In this document: in pieces, positions 41,207 to 50,394 of the stretch | Layout of the letters: every line of letters starts with the position of its first letter | Position numbering within the stretch: position 1 is the first letter of the stretch | Source of the DNA: CAINVV01 sp031432175 | GTDB taxonomy: Bacteria; Bacteroidota; Bacteroidia; Bacteroidales; Prolixibacteraceae | Length of the DNA stretch: 64,000 bases | NCBI GenBank assembly: GCA_964358545.1 | Contig: CAYHQN010000002.1 | Location: 1 to 64,000, forward strand | Reading direction: 5' to 3' | The notes under the pieces: model-generated | What the model saw: the letters and a program-made list of their open reading frames with translations, nothing else | Told to the model about the DNA's origin: nothing | Databases searched by the model: none | Position numbers and translations under genes: made by a program

Positions 41207-43297
41207 ATGAATAACGACGAAAAAAAACGGTTAAGTCATAAACAAGGGCACAGAATCTATCTGGCTGCACTTTTTCTGGTTACGACCGTTGCCCTCTACT
41301 TTGCGCTTCCTCAGGAGGCACGTTTCAGGTACGAATACCAGAAAGGACGTCCCTGGATGCATGCCACACTTTTTGCTCCCTACAATTTCGCTATTTTGAA
41401 ATCTGACAGTGAAATCATCCACGAAAAAGACTCTTTACTGAAAGAACAAATACCCTATCTGGTTTATGCCGATTCAGTTACCAGACTGAAAATGGTTGCA
41501 CTTTCCAAAGACATTGATCGCATTAAACCTTCCAAAGCAAATGGTTCCCTGCAACTTACGGCACTGAAGTTGAAATTGACGGAGATGTACAACCAAATTT
41601 ATGAAATTGGGATTTTGGACCAGAACTTTATCAATACCTCAAATTCATCCAAAAAAAAGAGTCTCAAGATTCTAAAAAACAACATTAGCAAGGAAACACA
41701 AATCACTTCACTTTTCTCATTAAAAAGTGCTTACAACGAAATTAAGGTCAAGCTGGATGAATTAAAAAGTGTTTATCCGGAATGGAGCACCTGGCTGGAG
41801 AATTTTCAACCTGAAACCTATCTTGTCAGTAACCTGGTCCTGGATGCAGAACGCAACCGGCAGATGGAACAAAAGTTACTCGAGAATCTATCTACCAACC
41901 ACGGTATCGTTCAGGAAGGGGAACGAATTATCTCTCAGGGCGATATCGTATCGGCCGGGACCTTCAACATTCTGGAATCTTTCAGGATTACTTTCGAAAA
42001 AAACAGGGGAGAAAATTCCAAATATATTTTGGTGATTCTCGGAAGAGCAATGCTGGTGGTCGTGCTGCTTCTGACGCTCTACCTTTTTTTGCTCAATATC
42101 CGGAGAAGGCTGATTCGCTCCAAAAGGGACGTCGCCTTCATTATGATTACCCTAACCGCAATGATTGTTTGCTGTTCCATGGTGATCCGATTCGGAACTT
42201 TCGACATCTATGTAGTACCTTTTACAGCGCTGGCGCTCATCATTCGTACATTTCTGGATACCAGGGTGGCAATTTTCGTCAATACGATAGCCGCGCTCAT
42301 CGTGGGATTCATGGTCGCCAATGGTTACGAATTTGTTCTCCTGCAGATTGTTGTAGGAAGCCTTGCTGTTATCAGCCTTAACAAAATGCAGAAACGTGAA
42401 CAGCTCATCTTTACAGCCCTGATCGTATTTATTTCCTACTCTGTTATTTACATTGGCATATCACTGATCCAGGAGGCAAACTTAAATGCCGTTGAATGGG
42501 TAAAAATCAGATGGTTTGCCACGAATGCCACCCTGACACTGATTACCTATCTGCTGATTTACATTCTAGAAAAATCATTTGGTTTTGTCTCAGATGTTAC
42601 CCTGATTGAACTTACCTACACCAATCATAAATTGCTCAAAAGACTGGCCATGGATGCCCCCGGGACCATGCACCACTCACTTCAGGTGGCCAATCTTTCC
42701 GAAATGGCCATTGCAAAGATCGGAGGTAACTCGTTGCTTGTCAGGGCCGGCGCCTTGTACCATGATATTGGCAAAATAGTAAATTCGGGATTTTTTATTG
42801 AAAATCAAATTATTGGAATCAATCCTCATGACGATCTCTCAAGCGAAGAGAGTGCAGCCATCATTATTGACCATGTTGAGCGTGGAGTGGAACTTGCCAG
42901 GAAACATAAATTACCGGAACAAATTATCGATTTTATCAAAACACATCACGGCACTACCCAAACAAGCTATTTCTACCAAAAATATCTCAACAACAATAGT
43001 TTGGATGAGGAAACTGAGAAGATGTTTTCTTACAAGGGGCCTTTACCAACCACCCGCGAAACGGCGGTGTTAATGCTTGCCGACAGCATTGAAGCTGCTT
43101 CCAGAAGTCTGCTTGTCAAAAATTCAGAGAATATTCGCGATTTGGTGGAGAATATTTTCCGGCAGAAGGTTGAATTGGGACAACTGGAATATGCCCCGTT
43201 GACCTTCAAGGATATCAGGGTTTTAAAAGATCTTTTTCACGAAAAATTGATTAATATTTACCACATCCGGGTCAACTATCCGGAAATAAATAATTGA
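41207..43297 (+). CDS. 7TM-HD domain phosphodiesterase (PgpH-like)
   Basis: A 696-residue inner-membrane protein with the 7TMR-HDED extracellular domain (about 45-270), seven membrane segments (about 275-460, beginning YILVILGRAMLVVVLLLTLY) and a cytoplasmic HD domain with MDAPGTMHHSLQVANLSEMA, ALYHDIGKI (HD pair near residue 518) and THHGT. Homologues such as PgpH hydrolyse cyclic di-AMP. All metal-binding His/Asp positions are visible, so it should be active. The PepC gene follows after 3 bases, forming an operon. Confidence 0.93.
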   Translation: MNNDEKKRLSHKQGHRIYLAALFLVTTVALYFALPQEARFRYEYQKGRPWMHATLFAPYNFAILKSDSEIIHEKDSLLKEQIPYLVYADSVTRLKMVALSKDIDRIKPSKANGSLQLTALKLKLTEMYNQIYEIGILDQNFINTSNSSKKKSLKILKNNISKETQITSLFSLKSAYNEIKVKLDELKSVYPEWSTWLENFQPETYLVSNLVLDAERNRQMEQKLLENLSTNHGIVQEGERIISQGDIVSAGTFNILESFRITFEKNRGENSKYILVILGRAMLVVVLLLTLYLFLLNIRRRLIRSKRDVAFIMITLTAMIVCCSMVIRFGTFDIYVVPFTALALIIRTFLDTRVAIFVNTIAALIVGFMVANGYEFVLLQIVVGSLAVISLNKMQKREQLIFTALIVFISYSVIYIGISLIQEANLNAVEWVKIRWFATNATLTLITYLLIYILEKSFGFVSDVTLIELTYTNHKLLKRLAMDAPGTMHHSLQVANLSEMAIAKIGGNSLLVRAGALYHDIGKIVNSGFFIENQIIGINPHDDLSSEESAAIIIDHVERGVELARKHKLPEQIIDFIKTHHGTTQTSYFYQKYLNNNSLDEETEKMFSYKGPLPTTRETAVLMLADSIEAASRSLLVKNSENIRDLVENIFRQKVELGQLEYAPLTFKDIRVLKDLFHEKLINIYHIRVNYPEINN

Positions 43298-43300
43298 AAA

Positions 43301-44503
43301 ATGCAATTCAGAGGATTTATTACCATTGTTGTTTTACTCTTTTTCTGCAATATGGCCATCCAGGCGCAGGAGAAAAAGGATACCAGTTATAAATTTACCT
43401 TGATCAAAGAACTGCCGCATACTTCGGTCAAAGATCAGTACAGAACGGGAACGTGCTGGTCATTCGCCAGTACCTCCTTTATCGAATCTGAATTGTTACG
43501 AATGGGAAAACCTGAAGTCGATCTTTCGGAGATGTTCCTGGTAAACCACTGCTACCGCGATAAAGCCGACCGGTATGTCAGGATGCAGGGAAACACCAAT
43601 TTTGGCGGCGGCGGTTTGCTCCACGACATCCTTTATGTGATGAAAAATTACGGATTGGTTCCTGAATCCAGCTATCCGGGATTAAATTACGGGGAGAAAA
43701 AACACATTCACGGAGAAGTGGATAACCTTCTGAAGAACATAGTTGTCTCTGTGGTTCAAAACAAAAACCACAAAATTTCGCCAGTCTGGTCAACAGCCTT
43801 CCAAAAAAGTGCGGACACCTATTTCGGTGATATTCCTGAAGAATTTAAATATGAAAAGAAGAAATACACTCCTTTGACATTCGTCTCCGATTTCTGCGGC
43901 GGTATCAATCCTGATGACTATGTAGAAATAACCTCATTCTCGCATCACCCATTCTACCAGCAATTTATACTGGAAGTACCGGACAACTGGTTGTGGGAAA
44001 AGTTGTACAACGTGCAGCTCAACGATTTGCAGCAAATCATTGACAACGCACTGGACAAGGGCTATACCGTGGCCTGGTCGGCCGATGTAAGCGAAAAAGG
44101 ATTTTTAACTTCTCAAAAGGGTGTCGCTGTCGTACCTGAGGCCAGCAAGGCAGATATGAGCGATGCCGAAATTACCAAATGGGAGAAGCTTTCCGATGCA
44201 GAAAAAGAGAAGGAGATGTACAAATTAAGCAAGCCGGGAAAAGAGAAAGTGATCACTCAGGAAATTCGTCAGGCGGCCTTTGATTCACAGGAGACCACAG
44301 ACGATCACGCCATGCACATCATTGGCACAGCCAAAGACCAGAATGGTACTATCTACTACAAAATCAAGAATTCGTGGGGCCCCTACAACAGCTATGACGG
44401 ATATTTTTATGCATCAACGCCTTACATTCGATACAAGACAACAGCGATCATGGTGCACAAAGAGGCCGTTCCACAGGAACTCAGAAAAAAGCTTGGATTC
44501 TGA
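43301..44503 (+). CDS. pepC: C1-family aminopeptidase (bleomycin hydrolase type)
   Basis: A 400-residue papain-fold peptidase. A signal peptide is likely (FITIVVLLFFCNMAIQAQE), so it is exported, unlike the cytoplasmic PepC of lactic-acid bacteria. Catalytic residues are Cys51 in TGTCWSFA, His in DDHAMHIIGTA and Asn in IKNSWGPYN. The conserved SEMFLVNHCYRDKADRYVRM and GGGGLLHDIL segments are family-typical. It probably trims peptides taken up by the cell. Confidence 0.93.
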   Translation: MQFRGFITIVVLLFFCNMAIQAQEKKDTSYKFTLIKELPHTSVKDQYRTGTCWSFASTSFIESELLRMGKPEVDLSEMFLVNHCYRDKADRYVRMQGNTNFGGGGLLHDILYVMKNYGLVPESSYPGLNYGEKKHIHGEVDNLLKNIVVSVVQNKNHKISPVWSTAFQKSADTYFGDIPEEFKYEKKKYTPLTFVSDFCGGINPDDYVEITSFSHHPFYQQFILEVPDNWLWEKLYNVQLNDLQQIIDNALDKGYTVAWSADVSEKGFLTSQKGVAVVPEASKADMSDAEITKWEKLSDAEKEKEMYKLSKPGKEKVITQEIRQAAFDSQETTDDHAMHIIGTAKDQNGTIYYKIKNSWGPYNSYDGYFYASTPYIRYKTTAIMVHKEAVPQELRKKLGF

Positions 44504-44571
44504 GTTTCTTCGGACAGCACACAAAAAGCATATTTTTTAGATAAAAATTTCTTTCAGAGGAAAATAATATC

Positions 44572-44579
44572 TATTTTTG
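44572..44579 (+). promoter_or_regulatory. Candidate -7 box of rplS
   Basis: TATTTTTG matches TAnnTTTG, 84 bases before the rplS ATG, with TTTC about 20 bases further upstream as a poor -33. Confidence 0.5.
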
Positions 44580-44663
44580 CAGCCGATTTCCGTACGCAAT
44601 CTCTGGCAGCAAACAACTGGACACTGTTATATTGCGTTCGTCAAACAAGTAAAAACAATTGTA

Positions 44664-45014
44664 ATGGATTTAATTAAAATTGCTGAAAATGCGTTTTTAG
44701 CAGAACAAAAGGAGTTTCCGGCATTTCACCCGGGTGACACCATCACCGTAAGGTATAAAATCGTCGAGGGTAACAAAGAGCGGATTCAGAACTACAAAGG
44801 AACTGTAATTCAAATCAAAGGTACCGGAACTACCAAAACCTTTACTGTTCGTAAAATGTCGGGTAACGTAGGCGTTGAGCGTATTTTCCCGATGACTTCA
44901 CCGTTTATTGACGGTATCGAAGTAAATCGTATGGGTCATGTTCGCCGGGCACGGTTGTTCTATTTGCGCAGCCTCACCGGCAAAAAAGCCCGTATCAAAG
45001 AGAAAAGATTTTAA
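44664..45014 (+). CDS. rplS: 50S ribosomal protein L19
   Basis: A 116-residue ribosomal protein located at the 30S-50S interface. The start at 44664 (MDLIKIAENAFLAEQKEFPA) is the conserved one; an upstream in-frame ATG at 44577 lies inside the promoter region and is rejected. Family marks: GDTITVRYKIVEGNKERIQN, FTVRKMSGNVGVERIFP and RRARLFYLR. Followed by a strong terminator; transcribed alone. Confidence 0.97.
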   Translation: MDLIKIAENAFLAEQKEFPAFHPGDTITVRYKIVEGNKERIQNYKGTVIQIKGTGTTKTFTVRKMSGNVGVERIFPMTSPFIDGIEVNRMGHVRRARLFYLRSLTGKKARIKEKRF

Positions 45015-45030
45015 TCAAAATTGGTTGACA

Positions 45031-45062
45031 AAAAAGGTTCTCAAAAGGAACCTTTTTTTTTG
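45031..45062 (+). terminator. Rho-independent terminator of rplS
   Basis: AAAAAGGTTC TCAAAAG GAACCTTTTT followed by a T-run. Confidence 0.9.
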
Positions 45063-45127
45063 CTCCTGAAGAGGTGCCGGTGCTCCGAGAACCAATTTTT
45101 TCCTACCTTTATACAAACCATTCAGCT

Positions 45128-46048
45128 ATGACCTTAACTCCCAGGGAAAGACTTTTTTCGACCAGGTGGTTCCTTGATTACGGGATGATTACCATCGGAT
45201 CATTCATCATGGCGGTGGGCTACGTCTATTTCATTACGCCGCATAAGATCGTTCCCGGCGGGGTTTATGGCCTCGGCATCATTGTCCACTACATGACCAA
45301 AGGAATCGCCATATGGCCAGACGGCTTCCCGATAGGTCTCTTCAACTTACTTGTAAACATACCATTAACTTATGTCGGCATCAAAACGCTGGGGCGTCGG
45401 TTCGGTGTTAAAACCATCTACGGCTTCATCTCATCCTCCATTTTTATGGATGGAATTACCATGATGCGGATGGTCGGGGATGCCCCATTGGTACAGGATG
45501 TATTGCTTTCATGCATTTTCGGGGGGGTTCTGACAGGAATCGGTCTGGGTCTGATATTCAAATCAAGGGCCACTTCCGGTGGCAGCGACATTGTGGCCAT
45601 GATCATCACAAAATACACGCGTATTCCCATTGGACAGATGCTGATCTGGGTCGATTGTGCCATTGTATTTGTGGCCCTTGCCGCCTTCAAAGACTGGCAA
45701 ATTCCACTCTACAGCATCCTGGTCATCTACATCACCGGTCGTGCCGTCGACATGATCCTCGAGGGGGCCAACTACAACAAGGCCCTGATCATCATTTCGG
45801 ATGAGCACGAAAAAATACGGGATAAAATTGTCATCGACCTCGAACGCGGAGGCACCTACCTGAAGGGTGTCGGCATGTACACCAATGCTGAGAAGAGTGT
45901 AATTTTCACGGTAGTAAGCCGCAGGGAGGTGGCCATTCTGGAAGAGCAGATTGCCGCTATTGATCCGCATGCCTTCATCACCATCATGGATGCGAGCGAG
46001 ATTTTGGGTGAAGGTTTCCGTTCACTCAAACACAAAATCGAAGATTAA
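45128..46048 (+). CDS. YitT family membrane protein
   Basis: A 306-residue protein starting at ATG 45128 (MTLTPRERLFSTRWFLDYGM); an upstream in-frame GTG at 45074 is rejected. Five or six hydrophobic segments (for example ITIGSFIMAVGYVYFITPHK and DVLLSCIFGGVLTGIGLGLI) with the family motif SRATSGGSDIVAMI, followed by a soluble DUF2179 domain (about 225-300, NAEKSVIFTVVSRREVAILE). Inner-membrane protein of unknown transport function. Its end is only 7 bases from the convergent GH16-fold gene. Confidence 0.9.
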   Translation: MTLTPRERLFSTRWFLDYGMITIGSFIMAVGYVYFITPHKIVPGGVYGLGIIVHYMTKGIAIWPDGFPIGLFNLLVNIPLTYVGIKTLGRRFGVKTIYGFISSSIFMDGITMMRMVGDAPLVQDVLLSCIFGGVLTGIGLGLIFKSRATSGGSDIVAMIITKYTRIPIGQMLIWVDCAIVFVALAAFKDWQIPLYSILVIYITGRAVDMILEGANYNKALIIISDEHEKIRDKIVIDLERGGTYLKGVGMYTNAEKSVIFTVVSRREVAILEEQIAAIDPHAFITIMDASEILGEGFRSLKHKIED

Positions 46049-46055
46049 TATCTTA

Positions 46056-47504
46056 TCAGGATTTTTTTGAAAAGGAACAAATCCAATCGATTTCGAAACG
46101 GTGCGGAAGCAGGTGCTCATTGACTTCACCATGAAGCGTTGTGAGTATATGGATAAACATCGGTTCCCTCAATGAAACGGAATTACTGTAAACCTTAGTT
46201 CCGTTAATTTTCCAGACCAATTGATTTCCAGATATTTCTAATCTGAAAATGTGGTAATGCCCGTCATTCAGACCGCCTAACCGAACATATTTGGAGGATT
46301 TTCCACCTTGATGTTCAACTATTCCCAATCCTACACCATTTTTAGTGCTCCTGAAAAGATCAATCTGTGGAAATAAGGATTCGCCTGTCAAAGTAAAAGC
46401 TGAAGTAATGGAAGGATCCTTCTTAAACCTCACCTTCGCCTCGATAATTCCTTCCTTCAGACGAAAGGAGGCAGCACTGTTCAGTATTGCCGAGGAGTAC
46501 TCATATTGCCTTGGAAGAAGCCCAACTGCCGGATCCCATACAGTTCCAGCTGTTTTCTCTTTTTTTGCCCAAATTGAGAGGGTATTGTTGTTCAATTCAA
46601 TGTTCTTTTCTCCTTTGAAGCCCTGCATTTCGTTCTTTTGGGAAATACTTTTTCCTGCCGCCCGGAAACCCATCCAATTTTCTGGTTGCCAGCGTTCATT
46701 GTTTAATTTTTTTCCGGCAAAATTCTCCTCAAAGGCAATTTCCCATTTTTCGAAGAAATCAAGTTCCCTGGCCCTTTTAAGTTTCCTGTAATCGGCCATA
46801 AACTTGCCTTTATTCATCTCATTGAATGCCAATACATCTTTGTATTGCTCACTCTTGAGAAACCTCTTCTTATCCTTCAAATAGGCAATTCTGTCGTTGA
46901 ATTCAAGGGAAGATGTCAACTCCTTCAAATCCACAAAACGCTTTAATTTTTTGGATTCTATAGTTTTAAGATAAATGAGATACCTTTCAGAACTGCTGAA
47001 CTTTCTCCAGAAAGTGATGTCCCTACTTTTCCTGAGATGATTAAACTCTGTTAAGATCAGATAATCAGGAGTTTTGACAAATTCTTTCTTTTTAAGACCG
47101 GCTCTCCTACTCCCGAATTCAACCGATTCAACCTCCTTCTGAAGTTCCACAAATCTTTTAAGGGCATGTCCGGTCAAAATATTCTGCAACCTTGACAAAC
47201 GGTCGGATCCCAAAATTTTATGGTAATTTTTTATGACATACGAACCCGCCAATTTTTTGTACTCCTTGAGAAGTTTCTCTTCATGACTTCCGACGAATTT
47301 GAGAGATTCGATCTGCCGCTTTTTATGCTGGAAACCGGATGATTCAATGAGGTTCTTTAAATCTTCGAATTGTTTCAATTCAGCAGAACCCGCCATTGCA
47401 TTTAGATCTTCCCGCATTTTAATCAGTTTTTCCCATTTTGCATCGAGTTGATCAGCAGTGGGAAGAAGTCCTAAAGCACATTTCAGTCTGAAAGGGATTG
47501 ACAT
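46056..47504 (-). CDS. GH16-fold (concanavalin-like) protein with three N-terminal helical repeats
   Basis: A 482-residue protein with no signal peptide. The N-terminal half holds three charged helical repeats of about 60-70 residues beginning at about 43 (LKQFEDLKNLIES), 115 (LKRFVELQKEVESVEF) and 187 (LKRFVDLKELTSSLEF), each followed by a similar F..S..Y pattern. From about 258 the sequence is GH16/laminarinase-like (FAGKKLNNERWQPENWMGF ... EGIIEAKVRF). The catalytic site of GH16, normally E-x-D-x-x-E, is here FPQIDLFRS: both glutamates are missing. It is therefore probably a non-catalytic carbohydrate-binding or adaptor protein. I know no named family with this order. A TAAATTTG box lies upstream. 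Confidence 0.75.
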   Translation of the reverse strand: MSIPFRLKCALGLLPTADQLDAKWEKLIKMREDLNAMAGSAELKQFEDLKNLIESSGFQHKKRQIESLKFVGSHEEKLLKEYKKLAGSYVIKNYHKILGSDRLSRLQNILTGHALKRFVELQKEVESVEFGSRRAGLKKKEFVKTPDYLILTEFNHLRKSRDITFWRKFSSSERYLIYLKTIESKKLKRFVDLKELTSSLEFNDRIAYLKDKKRFLKSEQYKDVLAFNEMNKGKFMADYRKLKRARELDFFEKWEIAFEENFAGKKLNNERWQPENWMGFRAAGKSISQKNEMQGFKGEKNIELNNNTLSIWAKKEKTAGTVWDPAVGLLPRQYEYSSAILNSAASFRLKEGIIEAKVRFKKDPSITSAFTLTGESLFPQIDLFRSTKNGVGLGIVEHQGGKSSKYVRLGGLNDGHYHIFRLEISGNQLVWKINGTKVYSNSVSLREPMFIHILTTLHGEVNEHLLPHRFEIDWICSFSKKS

Positions 47505-47526
47505 GATGGTTGAATTAGTTATTGAA

Positions 47527-47565
47527 CAAATTTAAAATAATCCCCGAAAAAAATGGCTAGTTTTG
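47527..47565. promoter_or_regulatory. Divergent -7 boxes
   Basis: TAAATTTG on the minus strand (47527-47534) faces the GH16-fold gene; TAGTTTTG on the plus strand (47558-47565) faces the rRNA methyltransferase gene, 16 bases before its ATG. Both match TAnnTTTG. Confidence 0.45.
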
Positions 47566-47581
47566 GCAAAAAAGAGTTCAA

Positions 47582-48988
47582 ATGATCTTACTTCCCGAGT
47601 CTTTTGAAAATAGGATGAAAGTGATTCTGGGCGCTGAATTTCAGAAATTCAACGATTCTCTCTCCTCTGCCCTCCATCACTCCATTCGAATCAATACGAA
47701 AAAGATAGGGAAAGTTGTAAATTTAACTCCTGTTCAGACCTGTTCAACAGGGTATTACCTCCTTCAACGTCCCATCTACACCCTCGATCCGCTCTTTCAC
47801 GCAGGCGCCTATTATGTACAGGAGTCGAGTTCGATGTTTCTGGAACAATTCATCAGACATGCACCAAAAAAACCTTTACGTGTGCTGGATTTGTGCGCTG
47901 CCCCGGGTGGCAAATCAACCCATTTAAACTCACTTCTGCCTTCAGATTCGCTTCTGGTAAGCAACGAAGTGATCCATTCCAGGGCTTTGGTATTGTCCGA
48001 GAACCTCAAAAAATGGGGAAACCCGAATGTTGTCGTTACCTGCAATGATCCAAGGGACTTTTCCCGCCTTCCCGGCTTTTTCGACATCATTGTCGTCGAC
48101 GCCCCTTGCTCTGGAGAGGGATTGTTCCGGCGCGATCCATCCGCCATCGATGAGTGGTCGGACTCCAATGCTGCCCTTTGTGCGCAGCGGCAGAGAAGGA
48201 TTTTGGCTGATGTCTGGCCTGCTTTGGCCGAAGATGGAATGCTGGTCTACAGTACCTGTACCTTTAATCCGGCCGAAAACGAGGGGAACATCACCTGGCT
48301 TTCCGAATTTGCCGAAGTGGAGGGCGTTGAACTGGCTATCCCTGAACACTGGGGAATCGTAGCAACGGAAGCCAACAACATTCCTTGTTACCGCTTCTAT
48401 CCGCACAATGTACCCGGAGAAGGCTATTTTACCGCTGCGGTTCAAAAAAAAGGGAGGGTTGACGGAGAGAAGCGCAGCAAAGAAAAATCCGCATTACCGC
48501 TTGCCTCCAGGGCGGAACAATCGGTATTGAGTGATTTGCTTCAACAACTTCCGGTTTCACTGGTGAAGTTTGAAGAGAACTTTCTGGCATTCCCGACCAA
48601 CCTGCTTCAGTCGTTGGATTTGGTCAAAGCCGCACTCCGTATCGTTCATGCCGGGGTAAAAGTCGGAGAGATCAAACAGACCAGCCTTGTACCTGCCCAT
48701 GAACTTGCAGTTTCCACAATCATCAACACATCACATTTCCCATTGCTGGAACTTTCACTGGAACAGTCGATCAGTTTTTTGAAAAGGGATGATTTCCGGC
48801 TTGATTTTCAGGATCAAGGCTGGAACCTGCTCACTTACCGAAGCCATCCGCTCGGATGGGCCAAAAACATCGGAAGCCGTTTCAACAACGGTTATCCCAA
48901 AGAGTGGCGCATCAGAATGTCAACGACCGGATTTACCGGGGAGAGGCTGGCGGAAGAGGCGAAAAAGTTTCCACTAAACGAGTTTTGA
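47582..48988 (+). CDS. rRNA (cytosine-5-)-methyltransferase, RsmF/NOL1 type
   Basis: Methylates a cytosine of 16S rRNA. The 468-residue protein has the NOL1/NOP2/Sun N-terminal region, SAM motif LDLCAAPGGKSTHL, motif IV DAPCSGEGLFRRDPSA with Cys, and motif VI YSTCTFNPAENE with the nucleophilic Cys, then a C-terminal domain with GWAKNIGSRFNNGYPKEWRI typical of the YebU/RsmF group. All catalytic residues are present. Confidence 0.92.
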   Translation: MILLPESFENRMKVILGAEFQKFNDSLSSALHHSIRINTKKIGKVVNLTPVQTCSTGYYLLQRPIYTLDPLFHAGAYYVQESSSMFLEQFIRHAPKKPLRVLDLCAAPGGKSTHLNSLLPSDSLLVSNEVIHSRALVLSENLKKWGNPNVVVTCNDPRDFSRLPGFFDIIVVDAPCSGEGLFRRDPSAIDEWSDSNAALCAQRQRRILADVWPALAEDGMLVYSTCTFNPAENEGNITWLSEFAEVEGVELAIPEHWGIVATEANNIPCYRFYPHNVPGEGYFTAAVQKKGRVDGEKRSKEKSALPLASRAEQSVLSDLLQQLPVSLVKFEENFLAFPTNLLQSLDLVKAALRIVHAGVKVGEIKQTSLVPAHELAVSTIINTSHFPLLELSLEQSISFLKRDDFRLDFQDQGWNLLTYRSHPLGWAKNIGSRFNNGYPKEWRIRMSTTGFTGERLAEEAKKFPLNEF

Positions 48989-49004
48989 GTGATAAGTTAT
49001 GAGT

Positions 49005-49222
49005 TATTTTGAGCTCATTTCCACATTTTCCAATTTTCACATTGGCCAATCAAACCTTCCGTAAATCATCACCCTTCGACTTCGCTCAGGGACCGGCTAT
49101 CCGTAAAAACCTATGCCCCTTCGGCTACGCTCAGTGGCCCCAGCTCCTCCGGATATACTCCATTATTGTTCGGCGTGGCTGGTGTCGATTTGCAATCGAC
49201 ACCTCTTAATGGCGGATCTGTG
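49005..49222. repeat. Cluster of short repeats and hairpins after the methyltransferase gene
   Basis: TTTCCACATTTTCC (about 49019, relative of 2644-2675), CCCTTCGACTTCGCTCAGGG (49072-49091) and a second CCTTCGGCTACGCTCAG (about 49119), then the hairpin GGTGTCGATT TGC AATCGACACC (49181-49203) and GCGGATCTGTGATCCG (about 49213). The remaining bases to 49544 show no gene. Confidence 0.7.
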
Positions 49223-49498
49223 ATCCGTTCATACTTATGCAAATCCAAAACTTAAAAGTGCTGATTACTAATCAACACTAACCGCTGCAAACTTTTGAGC
49301 ATATCCGGAGGAGCAGGTTTATTATTATTGTTACCTTTGGTGGTATCAGAAGAATATTCAATTGACCTAATTAATCACAATTGAATGAAGCAGACAAATA
49401 AATCATTAATAACCTGTTTTCAAGATGTTTGTATCTTTTGCGATTTTCACATAAGGCGCAAATAAACATAACTGGTGCGATTACTGAGATGTTGTGTG

Positions 49499-49506
49499 TA
49501 ATTTTG
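49499..49506 (+). promoter_or_regulatory. Candidate -7 box of the PIN-like gene
   Basis: TAATTTTG matches TAnnTTTG, 38 bases before the ATG at 49545. TTGTGTGTA just upstream (49492-49500) is repeated inverted at 50395-50403 after the gene. Confidence 0.4.
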
Positions 49507-49544
49507 CGCATCTTTTGAGATTGTGTAAAAAAAACTTATAAAAA

Positions 49545-50384
49545 ATGTACTATTTAGAAACAAATTCAATTAGAACATTGGCTAATAAAATAATAATTAA
49601 GCCAAATTATCTTACAAATTGCTTTACTTCAATTCTTTCTTTATGTGAATTATTATCTGGTATAATAGATGATAAATCATTTATTCAGAGAAAGGGAATA
49701 CTTAGAAAGATATATTTTTCAAGAATTTCTGCAGATATGGATATGCCAGAGACAAAGATGTTCAAGGCATACGGAATATCATTTGACAGCAAAATCAATG
49801 ATATAGCATTACTTGGAGCCCTATGCATTGCATCAAAATCTTTTAGTGGGTATTTAGATGTAATTCAAAAGTATACATTATCTAAGCATTGGGACTTTTT
49901 AAAAATCTATGATGATAATGGTAACAATGTATTTAGAGAGTCTATTATAGCTCGTTGTAAAGTTTTTGACTATTCTGATAAAAACTTGATTTCTGATTTT
50001 AAAAATAGATGGGATAATATAAAAGACGACAAAGATTTAAAAGAAGAGATTTTAAATGAATTAATTGTTTATCACGCCGAATCTATAATGCAAATGAATT
50101 CTACAGCAGATATTAAGGGGAAAAGGATTAACGACGTTATTAGTTCATATGATCATTCACTAGATTTTTACTTTTTATGTAGCGCATACTTTCTTGGGTC
50201 AAAGATAATATTTAAAGATGCTCCAAGTAAAAATGACTTCTTCGACTTGAATCATTTAATGTACTTAAGATGTCAAACAGATATTATTATTAGCAATGAT
50301 ACAATGCTATTAAAGCTAATGAATAAATTTTATCCTAATAATATTTTACCTACAAAAAGTTTTGAATCAATAATTGAAAAATAA
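49545..50384 (+). CDS. PIN-like nuclease-fold protein (tentative)
   Basis: A 279-residue protein. It begins MYYLETNSIRTLA, like the first strand of PIN domains, has a conserved-looking Glu in SILSLCELLSG (helix 2), and ends with DLNHLMYLRCQTDIIISNDT followed by a helix, the usual site of the C-terminal PIN acidic residues. The middle ~100 residues are helical and unmatched. The first Asp of a classical PIN is replaced by Glu/Asn, so activity is uncertain. The gene is much more AT-rich than its neighbours. It lies beside a group II intron remnant and a defence-type operon, suggesting a mobile or defence gene. Confidence 0.5.
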   Translation: MYYLETNSIRTLANKIIIKPNYLTNCFTSILSLCELLSGIIDDKSFIQRKGILRKIYFSRISADMDMPETKMFKAYGISFDSKINDIALLGALCIASKSFSGYLDVIQKYTLSKHWDFLKIYDDNGNNVFRESIIARCKVFDYSDKNLISDFKNRWDNIKDDKDLKEEILNELIVYHAESIMQMNSTADIKGKRINDVISSYDHSLDFYFLCSAYFLGSKIIFKDAPSKNDFFDLNHLMYLRCQTDIIISNDTMLLKLMNKFYPNNILPTKSFESIIEK

Positions 50385-50394
50385 AAATAAAACT

